Below the pieces are notes generated by a model. That model was not told the DNA's origin. It did not search any database and saw only the letters and a program-made list of their open reading frames with translations. From Tatumella punctata (GTDB lineage Bacteria > Pseudomonadota > Gammaproteobacteria > Enterobacterales > Enterobacteriaceae): a stretch of 64,000 bases of DNA. The stretch spans positions 48,796-112,795 of the forward strand of contig NZ_BAAAFW010000093.1 in NCBI RefSeq assembly GCF_039523735.1, given 5' to 3'. Below, in pieces: positions 34,217-43,307 of the stretch. The translations under genes were made by a program, and so were the position numbers. Position 1 is the stretch's first letter, and every line of letters starts with the position of its first letter.

Positions 34217-34429
34217 CTGCTGACGCAACGGGTCGACTAATCCCTGCAACCCTTCGATTTTTATCGTCAGCGCCAGTTGCAGGAGCTCACCGGGATATCC
34301 CTGCGGGAAAATTTCTTTGCGGGCAAACCACAGTAAATATTCCTCAGGTAAATCAATCAGCACCCTGCCCTGGTATTTACCGAAGGGCATTCGGGTATTC
34401 GCCAGTGCGATTAAATCCTGCTTTTCCAG
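34211..34429 (-). CDS. ypeB: YpeB, DUF3820 protein with non-standard start codon
   Basis: Translated on the minus strand from 34429 the product is 72 residues and matches E. coli YpeB in full: LEKQDLIALANTRMPFGKYQ, then LIDLPEEYLLWFARKE and a GYPGELLQL segment. No ATG, GTG or TTG lies in frame between the upstream stop and the conserved core except the internal Met14. The codon aligned with the E. coli start is CTG 34429-34427, with GGGAGG seven bases upstream; ATT 34432 is the other candidate. It follows ligA directly and is probably translated from the same message. Function unknown. Confidence 0.75.
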   Translation of the reverse strand: MEKQDLIALANTRMPFGKYQGRVLIDLPEEYLLWFARKEIFPQGYPGELLQLALTIKIEGLQGLVDPLRQQP

Positions 34430-34431
34430 AA

Positions 34432-36450
34432 TCAGCCTCCCAGTAAATCAATCATTTGCTGCTCATCTAATACCGTAATTCCCAGCGAATTGGCTTTTTC
34501 CAGTTTGGAGCCTGCCGCTTCCCCGGCAATCAGCAAATCGGTTTTTTTAGATACACTGCCGCTGACCCTGGCGCCCAGTGCTGTCAGCCGGTCTTTTGCT
34601 TCATCACGTGTCATCTGACTCAGTGACCCTGTCAGTACCACGGTTTTACCGGCGAACGGGTTATCTGCTGCCGGTAGCGGCTGTGACGGCAGCTGCGGCC
34701 ATTCAATACCAATATCGTCTACCAGCTGACGGATCACTTCGCGGTTGCTTTCTTCATCCATAAAATGACGGACATGACTGGCCACAATCGGGCCCACATC
34801 GGCCACCTCGGTCAGCGCCTCTAAAGGGGCATCCATTAACGCCGGTAAACCGGTAAAGTGCGACGCCAGGCTGCGTGCCGTAGCTTCTCCGACTTCGCGG
34901 ATCCCTAACGCATAAAGAAAACGGGGTAAGGTTGTCTGTTTCGCTTTCTGCAACGCATCGATAATATTCTGTGCCGATTTTGGTCCCAGCCGGTCAAGCC
35001 CGGTCAGTTTACCGGCACTCAGACGAAACAGGTCCGCGGGGGTATGCACATATTCCTTTTCTACCAGTTGATCGATAATCTTATCGCCCATTCCGTCAAC
35101 ATCCAGCGCCCTGCGCGATACGAAATGTTTGAGCGCTTCTTTGCGCTGTGCTCCGCAGATCAGCCCGCCGCTGCAGCGGGTGACGGCTTCGCCTTCTGTA
35201 CGTTCAACATCGGAACCACAGACGGGACAGTGTTGCGGGAAAACGATTTCGCGGGTGTCGGACGGACGCTCATCCAAAACAACATTAACGATCTGCGGAA
35301 TAACATCCCCGGCACGGCGGATAACCACCGTATCACCAATACGAATGCCGAGACGGGCAATCTCATCTGCATTATGCAGGGTGGCATTACTGACCATAAC
35401 CCCGGCAACCTGTACTGGTTCAAGACGAGCCACCGGGGTAATTGCGCCGGTGCGCCCTACCTGAAACTCCACATCACGCACGGTAGTGATTTGCTCCTGA
35501 GCAGGAAATTTGAAGGCGGTCGCCCAGCGCGGAGCCCTGGCCACGAAGCCGAGTTGTTCCTGTAATGCCAGTGAATTAACTTTGATCACTACGCCGTCGA
35601 TATCAAATCCCAGCGACGGACGCAGTTCAGCGATACGCTGATAAAATGCCAGTACCTCCTGCGGGTTGTGGCAAACACGGACCAGTTCATTAACCGGCAG
35701 CCCCCAGTGTTTTAGCTGCTGCAAGCGTTGGTAGTGTCCGTCCGCAAGGCTGCCGCCTTCAGCAATACCGATACCATAACAGTAAAAAGTCAGGGGACGT
35801 TTGCCGGTAATTTTAGGATCCAGCTGGCGCAATGAACCTGCCGCCGCATTACGCGGGTTCGCAAAAATTTTACCGCCGCTTTTGCGGGCTGCCTCATTCA
35901 GTTGTTCAAACCCCTGCTGACGGATAAAAACTTCACCACGCACTTCCAGCCGGGCGGGTATATTCTCCCCCCGTAAACGCAGTGGAATTGCCCGGATGGT
36001 ACGGACGTTTTCCGTAATATTCTCACCGGTAGTCCCGTCCCCGCGGGTCGCGGCCTGCACCAGTTCCCCCCCGACGTATAACAGGCTGACAGCCAGCCCA
36101 TCAAGTTTCAGCTCACAGCAATAATCTGTCCCTGACTGATCTTTTAAACGGTCAGTAATTCGTTTGTTAAACGCCAGAAACCCCTGTTCATCAAACACAT
36201 TATCCAGTGACAGCATCGGTACTTCATGACGTACCTGTTCAAACGCTGACACCGGTGTCGCCCCTACCCTCTGGGTCGGTGAATCGCGGGTGACTAATTC
36301 CGGATGTTGTTCTTCGAGCGCTTTCAGCGCCTGCATCAGTTTATCGTATTCAGCATCAGGGATTTCAGGTGCATCCAGCACATGATAAAGATACTCGTGA
36401 TGACGTAACTGTGTACGTAGCTTATTTAGCTGTTGCAGGATGTCGTTCAT
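34432..36450 (-). CDS. ligA: NAD+-dependent DNA ligase LigA
   Basis: The 672-residue enzyme seals nicks during replication and repair using NAD+. Order: Ia and adenylation domain with active-site Lys115 in CELKLDGLA, OB fold, Cys4 zinc finger (CPVCGSDVER...CSGGLICGAQ, ~408-432), helix-hairpin-helix region (~480-580) and C-terminal BRCT domain (~592-672, GKTVVLTGSLSQM). It lies between zipA and ypeB as in E. coli. A terminator separates it from zipA, so it likely has its own promoter. Confidence 0.97.
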   Translation of the reverse strand: MNDILQQLNKLRTQLRHHEYLYHVLDAPEIPDAEYDKLMQALKALEEQHPELVTRDSPTQRVGATPVSAFEQVRHEVPMLSLDNVFDEQGFLAFNKRITDRLKDQSGTDYCCELKLDGLAVSLLYVGGELVQAATRGDGTTGENITENVRTIRAIPLRLRGENIPARLEVRGEVFIRQQGFEQLNEAARKSGGKIFANPRNAAAGSLRQLDPKITGKRPLTFYCYGIGIAEGGSLADGHYQRLQQLKHWGLPVNELVRVCHNPQEVLAFYQRIAELRPSLGFDIDGVVIKVNSLALQEQLGFVARAPRWATAFKFPAQEQITTVRDVEFQVGRTGAITPVARLEPVQVAGVMVSNATLHNADEIARLGIRIGDTVVIRRAGDVIPQIVNVVLDERPSDTREIVFPQHCPVCGSDVERTEGEAVTRCSGGLICGAQRKEALKHFVSRRALDVDGMGDKIIDQLVEKEYVHTPADLFRLSAGKLTGLDRLGPKSAQNIIDALQKAKQTTLPRFLYALGIREVGEATARSLASHFTGLPALMDAPLEALTEVADVGPIVASHVRHFMDEESNREVIRQLVDDIGIEWPQLPSQPLPAADNPFAGKTVVLTGSLSQMTRDEAKDRLTALGARVSGSVSKKTDLLIAGEAAGSKLEKANSLGITVLDEQQMIDLLGG

Positions 36451-36462
36451 ACTACCCCATAA

Positions 36463-36490
36463 GATAAAAAACCCCCGACAAGCGGGGGTT
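36463..36490 (-). terminator. Intrinsic terminator of zipA
   Basis: On the minus strand AACCCCCG pairs with CGGGGGTT (36470-36490), and six Ts follow. It lies between the zipA stop and the ligA start. Confidence 0.88.
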
Positions 36491-36510
36491 ATAATGACCG
36501 GTAAATAAGG

Positions 36511-37524
36511 TTAACTGAGCCCGGTAACTTCCCGGATCCGTGATTTATACAGTTCCAGTTTTTGTGGTGTCATCATCCGGCGTTCGTCATCCAGTACAAC
36601 CGCACCGACATCATCGGCAATCCGCTGTGCAGACTGCAGCATCAGCTTAAAGTTCTGATGGGCATCACCATACGAAGGCACCATCATAAATACAGAGACA
36701 CCGGGAGTGGTGAAGTCGCCCATCAGATCCGGATCAAAAGAACCGGGTTTCAGCATATTGGCCAGGCTGAATAATACCGGACCACTGCCCGACGGATTCA
36801 GATGGCGGTGGAAAATGTTCATTTCACCAAACTGGAAACCGGCCTGTAAAATTGCCTGCAGCAGGGTTTCACCGTTTAGCTCGCCCCCGGTATGCGCTGC
36901 AACGTGTAATACCAGCACAGCCTCTTTGGCAGCAGGTTTCGCTGCTTCAGGGGCGGGTTCAGGTGCCGCCGGGACCGCGTCGGGTTCCTCAGCCGGAGTT
37001 ATCTCTGCAGGCGCTGCCGGTTCAGCAGCCACAGGTTGCTGTGACGGCTCTGCCACCGGTTCAGGACTAAAGTTGTGCGTTACCGGCTGAGAGACAGGTG
37101 CTTGCGGCTGATGTAGTGGTTGATCAGCAATCTCATTGTCATGGGATACTTCAGACGGCTGCCGGACAGGCGCAGACTCGTGACCGGGAGCGCTATCCAT
37201 TAACGGATCAGCGACCGGTTCCTGACGATGGCGTAACGACGTTTTTGCGGCCGGGGCCGGTGCAGGCGTATTTTCAGAACGTTTATCCTGAGAAGGATAA
37301 ACAGGCTCTTCTTCATGATGTTCGCGGCTGGCACGAAAATCAGCAACACCTTGTTCTTCTTCGACACTGAGCTCATCATTGTCACGTTGTTTTAAACGTT
37401 TGTGTGGGCGGTCGCGAAACACGGAAGACCGCTCCTTACGATTGGTCCAAAGACCATGAAGGAGAAGTGCAACGATGGCAACCGCACCAACAACGATTAA
37501 TATCAGACGCAAATCCTGCATCAT
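36511..37524 (-). CDS. zipA: ZipA, cell-division protein that anchors FtsZ
   Basis: The 337-residue protein begins MMQDLRLILIVVGAVAIVAL, a single N-terminal membrane helix with no cleavage. A charged stretch, a long Pro/Gln/Ala-rich flexible linker (~85-200) and the globular ZipA-C FtsZ-binding domain follow (~200-337, with FGEMNIFHRHL and FTTPGVSVFMMVPSYGD). It stabilises the Z-ring and tethers it to the inner membrane. ATG 37524 matches E. coli; the frame extends 35 codons upstream without homology. It is divergent from cysZ. Confidence 0.95.
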   Translation of the reverse strand: MMQDLRLILIVVGAVAIVALLLHGLWTNRKERSSVFRDRPHKRLKQRDNDELSVEEEQGVADFRASREHHEEEPVYPSQDKRSENTPAPAPAAKTSLRHRQEPVADPLMDSAPGHESAPVRQPSEVSHDNEIADQPLHQPQAPVSQPVTHNFSPEPVAEPSQQPVAAEPAAPAEITPAEEPDAVPAAPEPAPEAAKPAAKEAVLVLHVAAHTGGELNGETLLQAILQAGFQFGEMNIFHRHLNPSGSGPVLFSLANMLKPGSFDPDLMGDFTTPGVSVFMMVPSYGDAHQNFKLMLQSAQRIADDVGAVVLDDERRMMTPQKLELYKSRIREVTGLS

Positions 37525-37738
37525 TGTATTCTCTGTTGTTCCAATACCTTGCCTTGCTAAAGGCACCTTTACCCTTAAATGTATTTGCCAGGCCCGACAA
37601 GTGCAAGTCTGCTTAGTACTTTCTGACAAATTATCTGATATCTATCGTGTAACTGCTGCTTTTTCAAACAAAAATTTACTTATCCGGTGACAGAACAAGG
37701 TTATGATGCGCATTGAGTGTAATAAGGAGAATAATGTA

Positions 37739-38530
37739 ATGCAGAACAGGAATTCCGGTACGACGATAAATGGTATCGGCTATTTTCGTCAGGGCTGGCA
37801 ACTGGCAACCTTACCCGGCATCCGTCGCTATGTGATAGTTCCCCTGCTGGTCAATATTCTGTTCGTCGGCTCAGCCTTTAGCTGGTTATTTTTTCGCCTT
37901 GAACAGTGGATCCCGCGTTTACTCGGGCATGTTCCCGGCTGGCTGCAGTGGCTCAATTATTTACTCTGGCCATTGGCTATCCTGTCGTTATTGCTGATTT
38001 TCGGATACTTTTTTTCGACCCTGGCAAACTGGATTGCGGCACCTTTTTGCGGCTTACTCGCCGAACAGCTGGAAAACCGGCTTACGGGCCAGAATATACC
38101 TGACAGCGGCTGGGCAGGACTGATTAAAGATTTGCCACGGGTGATGCTGCGTGAATGGCAAAAACTCAGATATTATCTGCCACGGGCACTTATTCTGCTA
38201 TTGGTGCATTTTATTCCGCTGATCGGCCAGACCCTGGCCCCTGTGTTATGGTTCATGTTTGGTGCCTGGATGATGGCCATACAGTACTGTGACTATCCGT
38301 TTGATAACCACCGGGTCCCTTTTAGTGATATGCGCCGGACACTGGCCGCCGACAGAACGGCTCACCTGCAATTCGGGGCCCTCGTCAGCCTGTTCACCCT
38401 GATACCACTGGTTAACCTGGTGATCATGCCGGTGGCAGTCTGCGGTGCAACCGCAATGTGGGTTGACCAGTATCGTGGCAGTAACGCTTCCCGAAAAGCA
38501 CACAACCCGCCGGGCGTTATTGCCCCCTGA
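37739..38530 (+). CDS. cysZ: CysZ, sulfate transporter/permease
   Basis: The 263-residue inner-membrane protein matches E. coli CysZ: GIGYFRQGWQLATLPGIRRY, LLWPLAILSLLLIFGYFFST, NWIAAPFCGLLAEQLE and AIQYCDYPFDNHRVPF. It mediates sulfate uptake for cysteine synthesis and stands next to cysK. I chose ATG 37739 behind AAGGAGA; in-frame ATGs at 37703 and 37706 are not supported. It is slightly longer than E. coli CysZ (253) at the C-terminus. Confidence 0.93.
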   Translation: MQNRNSGTTINGIGYFRQGWQLATLPGIRRYVIVPLLVNILFVGSAFSWLFFRLEQWIPRLLGHVPGWLQWLNYLLWPLAILSLLLIFGYFFSTLANWIAAPFCGLLAEQLENRLTGQNIPDSGWAGLIKDLPRVMLREWQKLRYYLPRALILLLVHFIPLIGQTLAPVLWFMFGAWMMAIQYCDYPFDNHRVPFSDMRRTLAADRTAHLQFGALVSLFTLIPLVNLVIMPVAVCGATAMWVDQYRGSNASRKAHNPPGVIAP

Positions 38531-38621
38531 CATAACGATATACTATTTCTTTACTTCACTGTCCCGACAGAAAGCGTATTCTCATTGTGTTCTCCACATT
38601 TCAAATAGTTAAGGACAAGCT

Positions 38622-39593
38622 ATGAGTAAGATTTACGAAGATAATTCGTTAACCATTGGCCATACCCCACTGGTCAGACTTAACCGTATTGGTAACGGGC
38701 GTATTCTGGCGAAGGTTGAATCGCGTAATCCAAGCTTTAGCGTAAAATGTCGTATCGGTGCCAACATGATTTGGGATGCGGAGAAACGCGGTATCCTGAA
38801 ACCCGGCGTCGAACTGGTTGAGCCGACCAGTGGTAATACCGGTATTGCGCTGGCCTATGTTGCAGCAGCCCGTGGCTATAAGCTGACACTGACGATGCCG
38901 GAAACAATGTCAGTGGAGAGACGCAAACTTCTTAAAGCACTGGGTGCCAACCTGGTGCTGACCAATGGCGCCCAGGGAATGAAAGGTGCAATCGCCAAAG
39001 CAGAAGAAATTGTCGCGACCAATCCGGCAAAATATGTCCTGCTGCAACAGTTCAGTAACCCGGCAAACCCGGAAATCCATGAGCAGACTACCGGCCCGGA
39101 AATCTGGGAGGATACGGATGGTGAGGTGGATGTCTTTATTGCTGGTGTTGGCACCGGCGGCACCCTGACAGGCGTCAGCCGTTACCTGAAAAATACCAAA
39201 GGCAAAAAATCGCTGGTCAGTGTGGCTGTCGAGCCGACTGACTCTCCGGTCATTACCCAGGCGCTGGCCGGTGAAGAAATCAAACCAGGTCCGCATAAAA
39301 TTCAGGGTATCGGTGCCGGCTTTATTCCGGAAAATCTCGACCTGTCGCTGGTTGACCGTGTGGCAACGATTACTAACGAAGATGCTATCTTAACTGCCCG
39401 CCAGTTAATGGAATCGGAAGGTATTCTTGCGGGGATTTCTTCCGGTGCGGCTGTCGCTGCGGCGGTTCAGCTACAGCAAGAACCTGAATTTGCGGATAAA
39501 ACTATCGTTGTTATTCTGCCTTCTTCCGGCGAACGCTATCTGAGTACCGCACTTTTTGCTGACCTGTTTACGGAAAAAGAACTGAATCAGTAA
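38622..39593 (+). CDS. cysK: Cysteine synthase A (O-acetylserine sulfhydrylase)
   Basis: The 323-residue PLP enzyme converts O-acetylserine and sulfide to cysteine. The PLP lysine is Lys42 in NPSFSVKCRIGA. The substrate loop PTSGNTGIALA and the phosphate-binding GTGGT (GVGTGGTLTGV) are present. Sequence is collinear with E. coli CysK and retains the KCRIG form that distinguishes CysK from CysM (KDRAA). It is followed by a strong terminator before the pts operon, as in E. coli. Confidence 0.97.
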   Translation: MSKIYEDNSLTIGHTPLVRLNRIGNGRILAKVESRNPSFSVKCRIGANMIWDAEKRGILKPGVELVEPTSGNTGIALAYVAAARGYKLTLTMPETMSVERRKLLKALGANLVLTNGAQGMKGAIAKAEEIVATNPAKYVLLQQFSNPANPEIHEQTTGPEIWEDTDGEVDVFIAGVGTGGTLTGVSRYLKNTKGKKSLVSVAVEPTDSPVITQALAGEEIKPGPHKIQGIGAGFIPENLDLSLVDRVATITNEDAILTARQLMESEGILAGISSGAAVAAAVQLQQEPEFADKTIVVILPSSGERYLSTALFADLFTEKELNQ

Positions 39594-39632
39594 CATTGAG
39601 TTCCGAGCGAACCCTCAGTTCAGATAACGACT

Positions 39633-39658
39633 AAAGCACCCTTGCGGTGCTTTTTTTG
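39633..39658 (+). terminator. Intrinsic terminator of cysK
   Basis: AAAGCACC and GGTGC form a stem around CTTGC, followed by seven Ts. It lies about 40 bases past the cysK stop. Confidence 0.9.
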
Positions 39659-39981
39659 TGCTCTGGATCTCACTTTTACCCTACATCAGATTGATTTACT
39701 GCCGGCGGTTCTGCTATCACGCTACTATTTATTTAGAAGCCTAAAATAATTAGTCATTGTTAGAAGCGGATCAAAACCAGCACAATTACTGATAGGGCAT
39801 AATTAAAAACGGCGGCATAATGGCCCGCAGGCTGACGGCATCAGTCCGGTTATCCTGATAAACCCGGCCTGCCATCCGCATGTAACATTTTTTTTATACG
39901 TGTATAGGGTAACAGTTCTGCGGGGGAACCGTCCCCGGTGCTGATACCTATAATAAACTCTGATAACGTTGGGGAAATAAA
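39659..39981 (+). promoter_or_regulatory. pts operon upstream region
   Basis: The 323 bases before ptsH hold its promoters. A plausible promoter element is CCTATAATAAAC at 39945-39956, shortly before the GGGGA ribosome site at 39971. A GGGGGAACCGTCCCC inverted repeat lies at 39921-39935. I see no strong CRP site. Confidence 0.4.
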
Positions 39982-40239
39982 ATGTTCCAGCAAGAAGTCA
40001 CTATCACAGCACCTAATGGTTTACATACCCGCCCTGCTGCACAATTCGTAAAAGAAGCTAAAGCTTTCCAGTCAGAAATTACCGTCACTTCCAATGGCAA
40101 ATCTGCCAGTGCCAAAAGCCTGTTTAAGCTGCAAACCCTGGGGTTAACTCAGGGAACGGTCATCACCCTGGCGGCGGAAGGTGAAGATGAACAGCAGGCG
40201 GTCGAACATTTAGTAAAACTAATGGCTGAGCTGGAATAA
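39982..40239 (+). CDS. ptsH: HPr, phosphocarrier protein of the PTS
   Basis: The 85-residue protein carries active-site His15 in PNGLHTRPAAQF and Ser46 in SAKSLFKLQT, as in E. coli HPr of equal length. It shuttles phosphate from enzyme I to sugar-specific EIIA proteins in the cytoplasm. ATG 39982 has a GGGGA site. It is first in ptsH-ptsI-crr, but the gap to ptsI (157 bases) is several times longer than in E. coli. Confidence 0.97.
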   Translation: MFQQEVTITAPNGLHTRPAAQFVKEAKAFQSEITVTSNGKSASAKSLFKLQTLGLTQGTVITLAAEGEDEQQAVEHLVKLMAELE

Positions 40240-40298
40240 TCGTTGCTTTTCTGCGCAAAGGGTGCAGATTTAACACAAACAATGTATAGGTATTGATC

Positions 40299-40350
40299 GC
40301 GGACAAACTGTCTGCGCTATTTTTCCGTAGATTGTTGTTGTTACGGAAAA
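40299..40350 (+). promoter_or_regulatory. Terminator-like hairpin and second stem-loop in the ptsH-ptsI gap
   Basis: GCGGACA (40299-40305) pairs with TGTCTGC (40309-40315, one G-T pair) and is followed by GCTATTTTTCC, like an intrinsic terminator. Overlapping its T-run, TTTTCCGTA (40321-40329) pairs perfectly with TACGGAAAA (40342-40350) over a 12-base loop. The arrangement could reduce ptsI-crr transcription relative to ptsH. Confidence 0.5.
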
Positions 40351-40396
40351 TGGCACCCCGTCATTCTTTTTGGCCATCGTACTTAAAGGTAAGATT

Positions 40397-42124
40397 ATGA
40401 TTTCAGGTATTCTCGCGTCACCCGGTATCGCTTTTGGCAAAGCTCTGCTGCTGAAAGAAGATGAGATCGTCATCAACCAGCACAAAATCACTGATGCTCA
40501 GGCAGAGCCGGAAGTGGCCCGTTTTCTCGAGGGCCGCAGCAAGGCTGCCACCCAGCTGGAAGCCATAAGAATCAAAGCCGGTGAAACTTTCGGTGCAGAG
40601 AAGGCTGCCATCTTCGAAGGACATATCATGCTGCTGGAAGATGAAGAGCTGGAACAGGAAATTATTGATCTTATCAGGAAGGATCACTACTCAGCCGATG
40701 CGGCTGCGCAGAAGGTAATCGAAAGTCAGGCTATCGCTCTGGAAGACCTTGATGATGAATACCTGAAAGAGCGTGCTGCTGATGTCCGTGATATTGGTAA
40801 GCGGTTACTGCAGAATATTCTGGGCCTGAATATTGTCGATTTAAGCGCAATTACCGAAGAAGTTATTCTGGTCGCCAGAGATCTGACCCCTTCAGAAACT
40901 GCCCAGTTAAATCTGCAAAAAGTGCTTGGTTTTATTACCGACCTCGGTGGCAGAACGTCCCATACTTCTATTATGGCCCGCTCCCTTGAATTACCGGCAA
41001 TTGTCGGAACCGGTGACGTCACCAGCCAGGTCAGCAATGGTGATTTTCTGGTGCTGGACGGTGTGAATAACCAGGTCTATATCAACCCGACCGCAGAAGT
41101 ACTGGCCGGCCTGAAAGATATCCAGGAACAATATCTTAGCGAAAAAGCCGACATGGCTAAGCTGAAAGATCTGCCGGCGATAACCCTGGACGGTCATCAG
41201 GTAGAAGTTTGTGCAAATATCGGTACCGTAAGAGATGTGGCAGGTGCCGAGCGTAATGGTGCCGAGGGCGTTGGTCTGTACCGTACCGAGTTTTTGTTTA
41301 TGGACCGCGACTCCCTGCCTTCTGAAGAAGAACAGTTCGCAGCCTATAAAGCGGTTGCTGAAGCCATGGGTTCTCAGGCGGTTATCGTCCGGACCATGGA
41401 TATTGGTGGCGATAAAGATCTGCCATATATGAATCTGCCGAAAGAAGATAACCCGTTTCTCGGCTGGCGCGCCATACGTATTGCTATGGACCGCAAAGAG
41501 ATCCTTCATGCCCAGCTGCGGGCAATTTTACGTGCCTCCAGTTTCGGTAAGCTGCGTATCATGTTCCCGATGATCATCTCTGTTGAAGAAGTCCGCTTCC
41601 TGAAAAACGAAATTGAGCTACTTAAAAGTCAATTACGTGACGAAGGTAAAAGTTTTGATGAAAGCATCGAAATCGGAATCATGGTAGAAACTCCTGCATC
41701 AGCCGTGATTTCACGCCATCTTGCCAAAGAAGTCGATTTCTTTAGTATCGGGACTAACGACCTTACCCAGTATACTCTGGCCGTCGATCGTGGTAATGAT
41801 AGAATTTCACATCTCTATAATCCGATGAGTCCTTCTGTACTGGGGCTGATCAAACAGGTTATTGACTCTTCACATGCTGAAGGCAAATGGACCGGGATGT
41901 GCGGCGAGTTAGCAGGTGATGAACGTGCTACACTATTATTACTGGGAATGGGGCTGGACGAGTTCAGTATGAGTGCCATTTCAATTCCACGTATCAAAAA
42001 AATTATTCGCAATACGAATTTTGGGGACGTTAAAGCGTTAGCAGAACAGGCTCTGGAACAGCCTACCGCAGAAGACTTAATGAAGCTGGTGGACCAATTC
42101 ATTAAAGAAAAAACTCTCTGTTAG
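40397..42124 (+). CDS. ptsI: Enzyme I of the PTS (PEP-protein phosphotransferase)
   Basis: The 575-residue protein is collinear with E. coli enzyme I. It has the HPr-binding/swivelling N-terminal domain with active-site His189 in GGRTSHTSIMARS, and a C-terminal PEP-binding barrel with GLYRTEFLFMDRD, DIGGDKDLPYM and the catalytic Cys in WTGMCGELAGD. It transfers phosphate from PEP to HPr. ATG 40397 with an AAAGGTAAG site is the family start; the frame runs nine codons upstream. crr follows after 42 bases. Confidence 0.97.
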   Translation: MISGILASPGIAFGKALLLKEDEIVINQHKITDAQAEPEVARFLEGRSKAATQLEAIRIKAGETFGAEKAAIFEGHIMLLEDEELEQEIIDLIRKDHYSADAAAQKVIESQAIALEDLDDEYLKERAADVRDIGKRLLQNILGLNIVDLSAITEEVILVARDLTPSETAQLNLQKVLGFITDLGGRTSHTSIMARSLELPAIVGTGDVTSQVSNGDFLVLDGVNNQVYINPTAEVLAGLKDIQEQYLSEKADMAKLKDLPAITLDGHQVEVCANIGTVRDVAGAERNGAEGVGLYRTEFLFMDRDSLPSEEEQFAAYKAVAEAMGSQAVIVRTMDIGGDKDLPYMNLPKEDNPFLGWRAIRIAMDRKEILHAQLRAILRASSFGKLRIMFPMIISVEEVRFLKNEIELLKSQLRDEGKSFDESIEIGIMVETPASAVISRHLAKEVDFFSIGTNDLTQYTLAVDRGNDRISHLYNPMSPSVLGLIKQVIDSSHAEGKWTGMCGELAGDERATLLLLGMGLDEFSMSAISIPRIKKIIRNTNFGDVKALAEQALEQPTAEDLMKLVDQFIKEKTLC

Positions 42125-42166
42125 TCTGCAATACGCAAGCCCGAAAATACTGCTCAGGAGAAGATC

Positions 42167-42670
42167 ATGGGATTGTTTTCTAAATTATTTGGCGACAAAG
42201 CAGAAAGTACCTCTGGTACTATCGATATCGTCGCTCCTCTGTCTGGCGAGATTGTTAATATTGAAGATGTACCTGACGTGGTTTTTGCAGAGAAGATTGT
42301 CGGTGATGGTGTTGCTATCCGGCCTGACGGAAACAAAATGGTTGCGCCGGTCGACGGAACCATTGGTAAAATTTTTGAAACAAACCATGCTTTCTCCATC
42401 GAATCTGATAGCGGTATCGAGTTGTTCGTTCACTTTGGTATCGATACGGTTGAGCTGAAAGGTGAAGGTTTTAAACGCATTGCTGCTGAAGGGCAAAAAG
42501 TCAGTAAAGGCGATGTGGTTATCGAGTTTGATCTTCCGTTACTGGAAGAGAAAGCCAAATCGACACTGACTCCGGTGGTTATCTCTAATATGGACGAAAT
42601 TAAAGAACTGCAGAAACTGACGGGTCAGGTCATTGCCGGAGAGACTCCGGTAATCCGTATAAAAAAATAG
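42167..42670 (+). CDS. crr: EIIA-glucose (Crr)
   Basis: The 167-residue protein has the two active-site histidines His74 (ETNHAFSIES) and His89 (LFVHFGIDTV) of EIIA-Glc. It passes phosphate to the glucose permease and, by its phosphorylation state, controls adenylate cyclase and inducer exclusion. It is two residues shorter than E. coli Crr owing to a change near residues 8-17. It ends the pts operon and is followed by a strong terminator. Confidence 0.97.
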   Translation: MGLFSKLFGDKAESTSGTIDIVAPLSGEIVNIEDVPDVVFAEKIVGDGVAIRPDGNKMVAPVDGTIGKIFETNHAFSIESDSGIELFVHFGIDTVELKGEGFKRIAAEGQKVSKGDVVIEFDLPLLEEKAKSTLTPVVISNMDEIKELQKLTGQVIAGETPVIRIKK

Positions 42671-42696
42671 CTGGTGGCTGACGCCATCCGTACACC

Positions 42697-42733
42697 GCCA
42701 GCCAGAATGCATTCATTCTGGCTGGTTTTCTTT
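42697..42733 (+). terminator. Intrinsic terminator of the pts operon
   Basis: CCAGCCAGAAT and ATTCTGGCTGG pair perfectly over 11 bp (42697-42724) with a 6-base loop, followed by TTTTCTTTT. Confidence 0.92.
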
Positions 42734-43225
42734 TAATAACACTCCCTTTCCAGTCGTTATTCACAGACATAAAAGCTCCGGTTATTTTGTCTGGTTGTCC
42801 TCCCGGCGGTCAGCTTCAGGAGAAATTCATTTTTCAGTTACAGCTCACCTTCATAAATAATTAATTGATACAATTATACATAAAATAATGTCATATGATT
42901 TCATAACGTGATTTTCATTTAAATCTGGCATGATTTTTTCCGCCACTCCCGTACTGTCAATATAGTCCGTAACCCCTCTCCGGATAAGCATTGCGACCGC
43001 ACAATAACACTCAGATAACGATTAACAACCTGCAAAAAACATATTGCCTCCCGTAACAGGGGGAGCTGAACTTAAATAATAATTTTTACTTATCGGAGTG
43101 TTGCCTGACTACCACCACCCCGCGGGCGATAAGGGCATACAGGCGTAGACTACTGCCGGATTTTGTCAATGACATACCGCAGAAAAATGAGGGTTGATTT
43201 AAAAAAAACCAGGAAATATTAGTTT
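42734..43225. other. AT-rich gap between crr and the arn promoter region
   Basis: No gene is seen in these 490 bases. The right part is AT-rich, with poly-A/T tracts that could favour H-NS binding. It marks the junction where the arn operon has been placed between crr and cysM, replacing E. coli pdxK-yfeK-yfeS. Confidence 0.4.
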
Positions 43226-43242
43226 CATTTACTCTTTATTTA
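43226..43242 (+). promoter_or_regulatory. Weak PhoP-box-like repeat
   Basis: CATTTA at 43226-43231 and TATTTA at 43237-43242 have the 5-base spacing of a PhoP box ((T/G)GTTTA-N5-(T/G)GTTTA) but carry A in place of the conserved G in each half. Direct PhoP control is only a possibility. Confidence 0.25.
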
Positions 43243-43262
43243 ACTATTATTACTGATAAAGG

Positions 43263-43307
43263 ATTAAGAAAAGATTAATTTTTTATGGCAGGAAAAATAA
43301 ATAAAAT
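43263..43307 (+). promoter_or_regulatory. PmrA box and -10 element of the arn operon
   Basis: ATTAAG (43263-43268), five bases, then ATTAAT (43274-43279) fits the PmrA (BasR) consensus HTTAAK-N5-HTTAAK at every defined position. A TAAAAT -10 candidate lies at 43302-43307, 22 bases after the box, giving a plausible activator-dependent promoter with a leader of about 200 bases before arnB. Confidence 0.7.
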
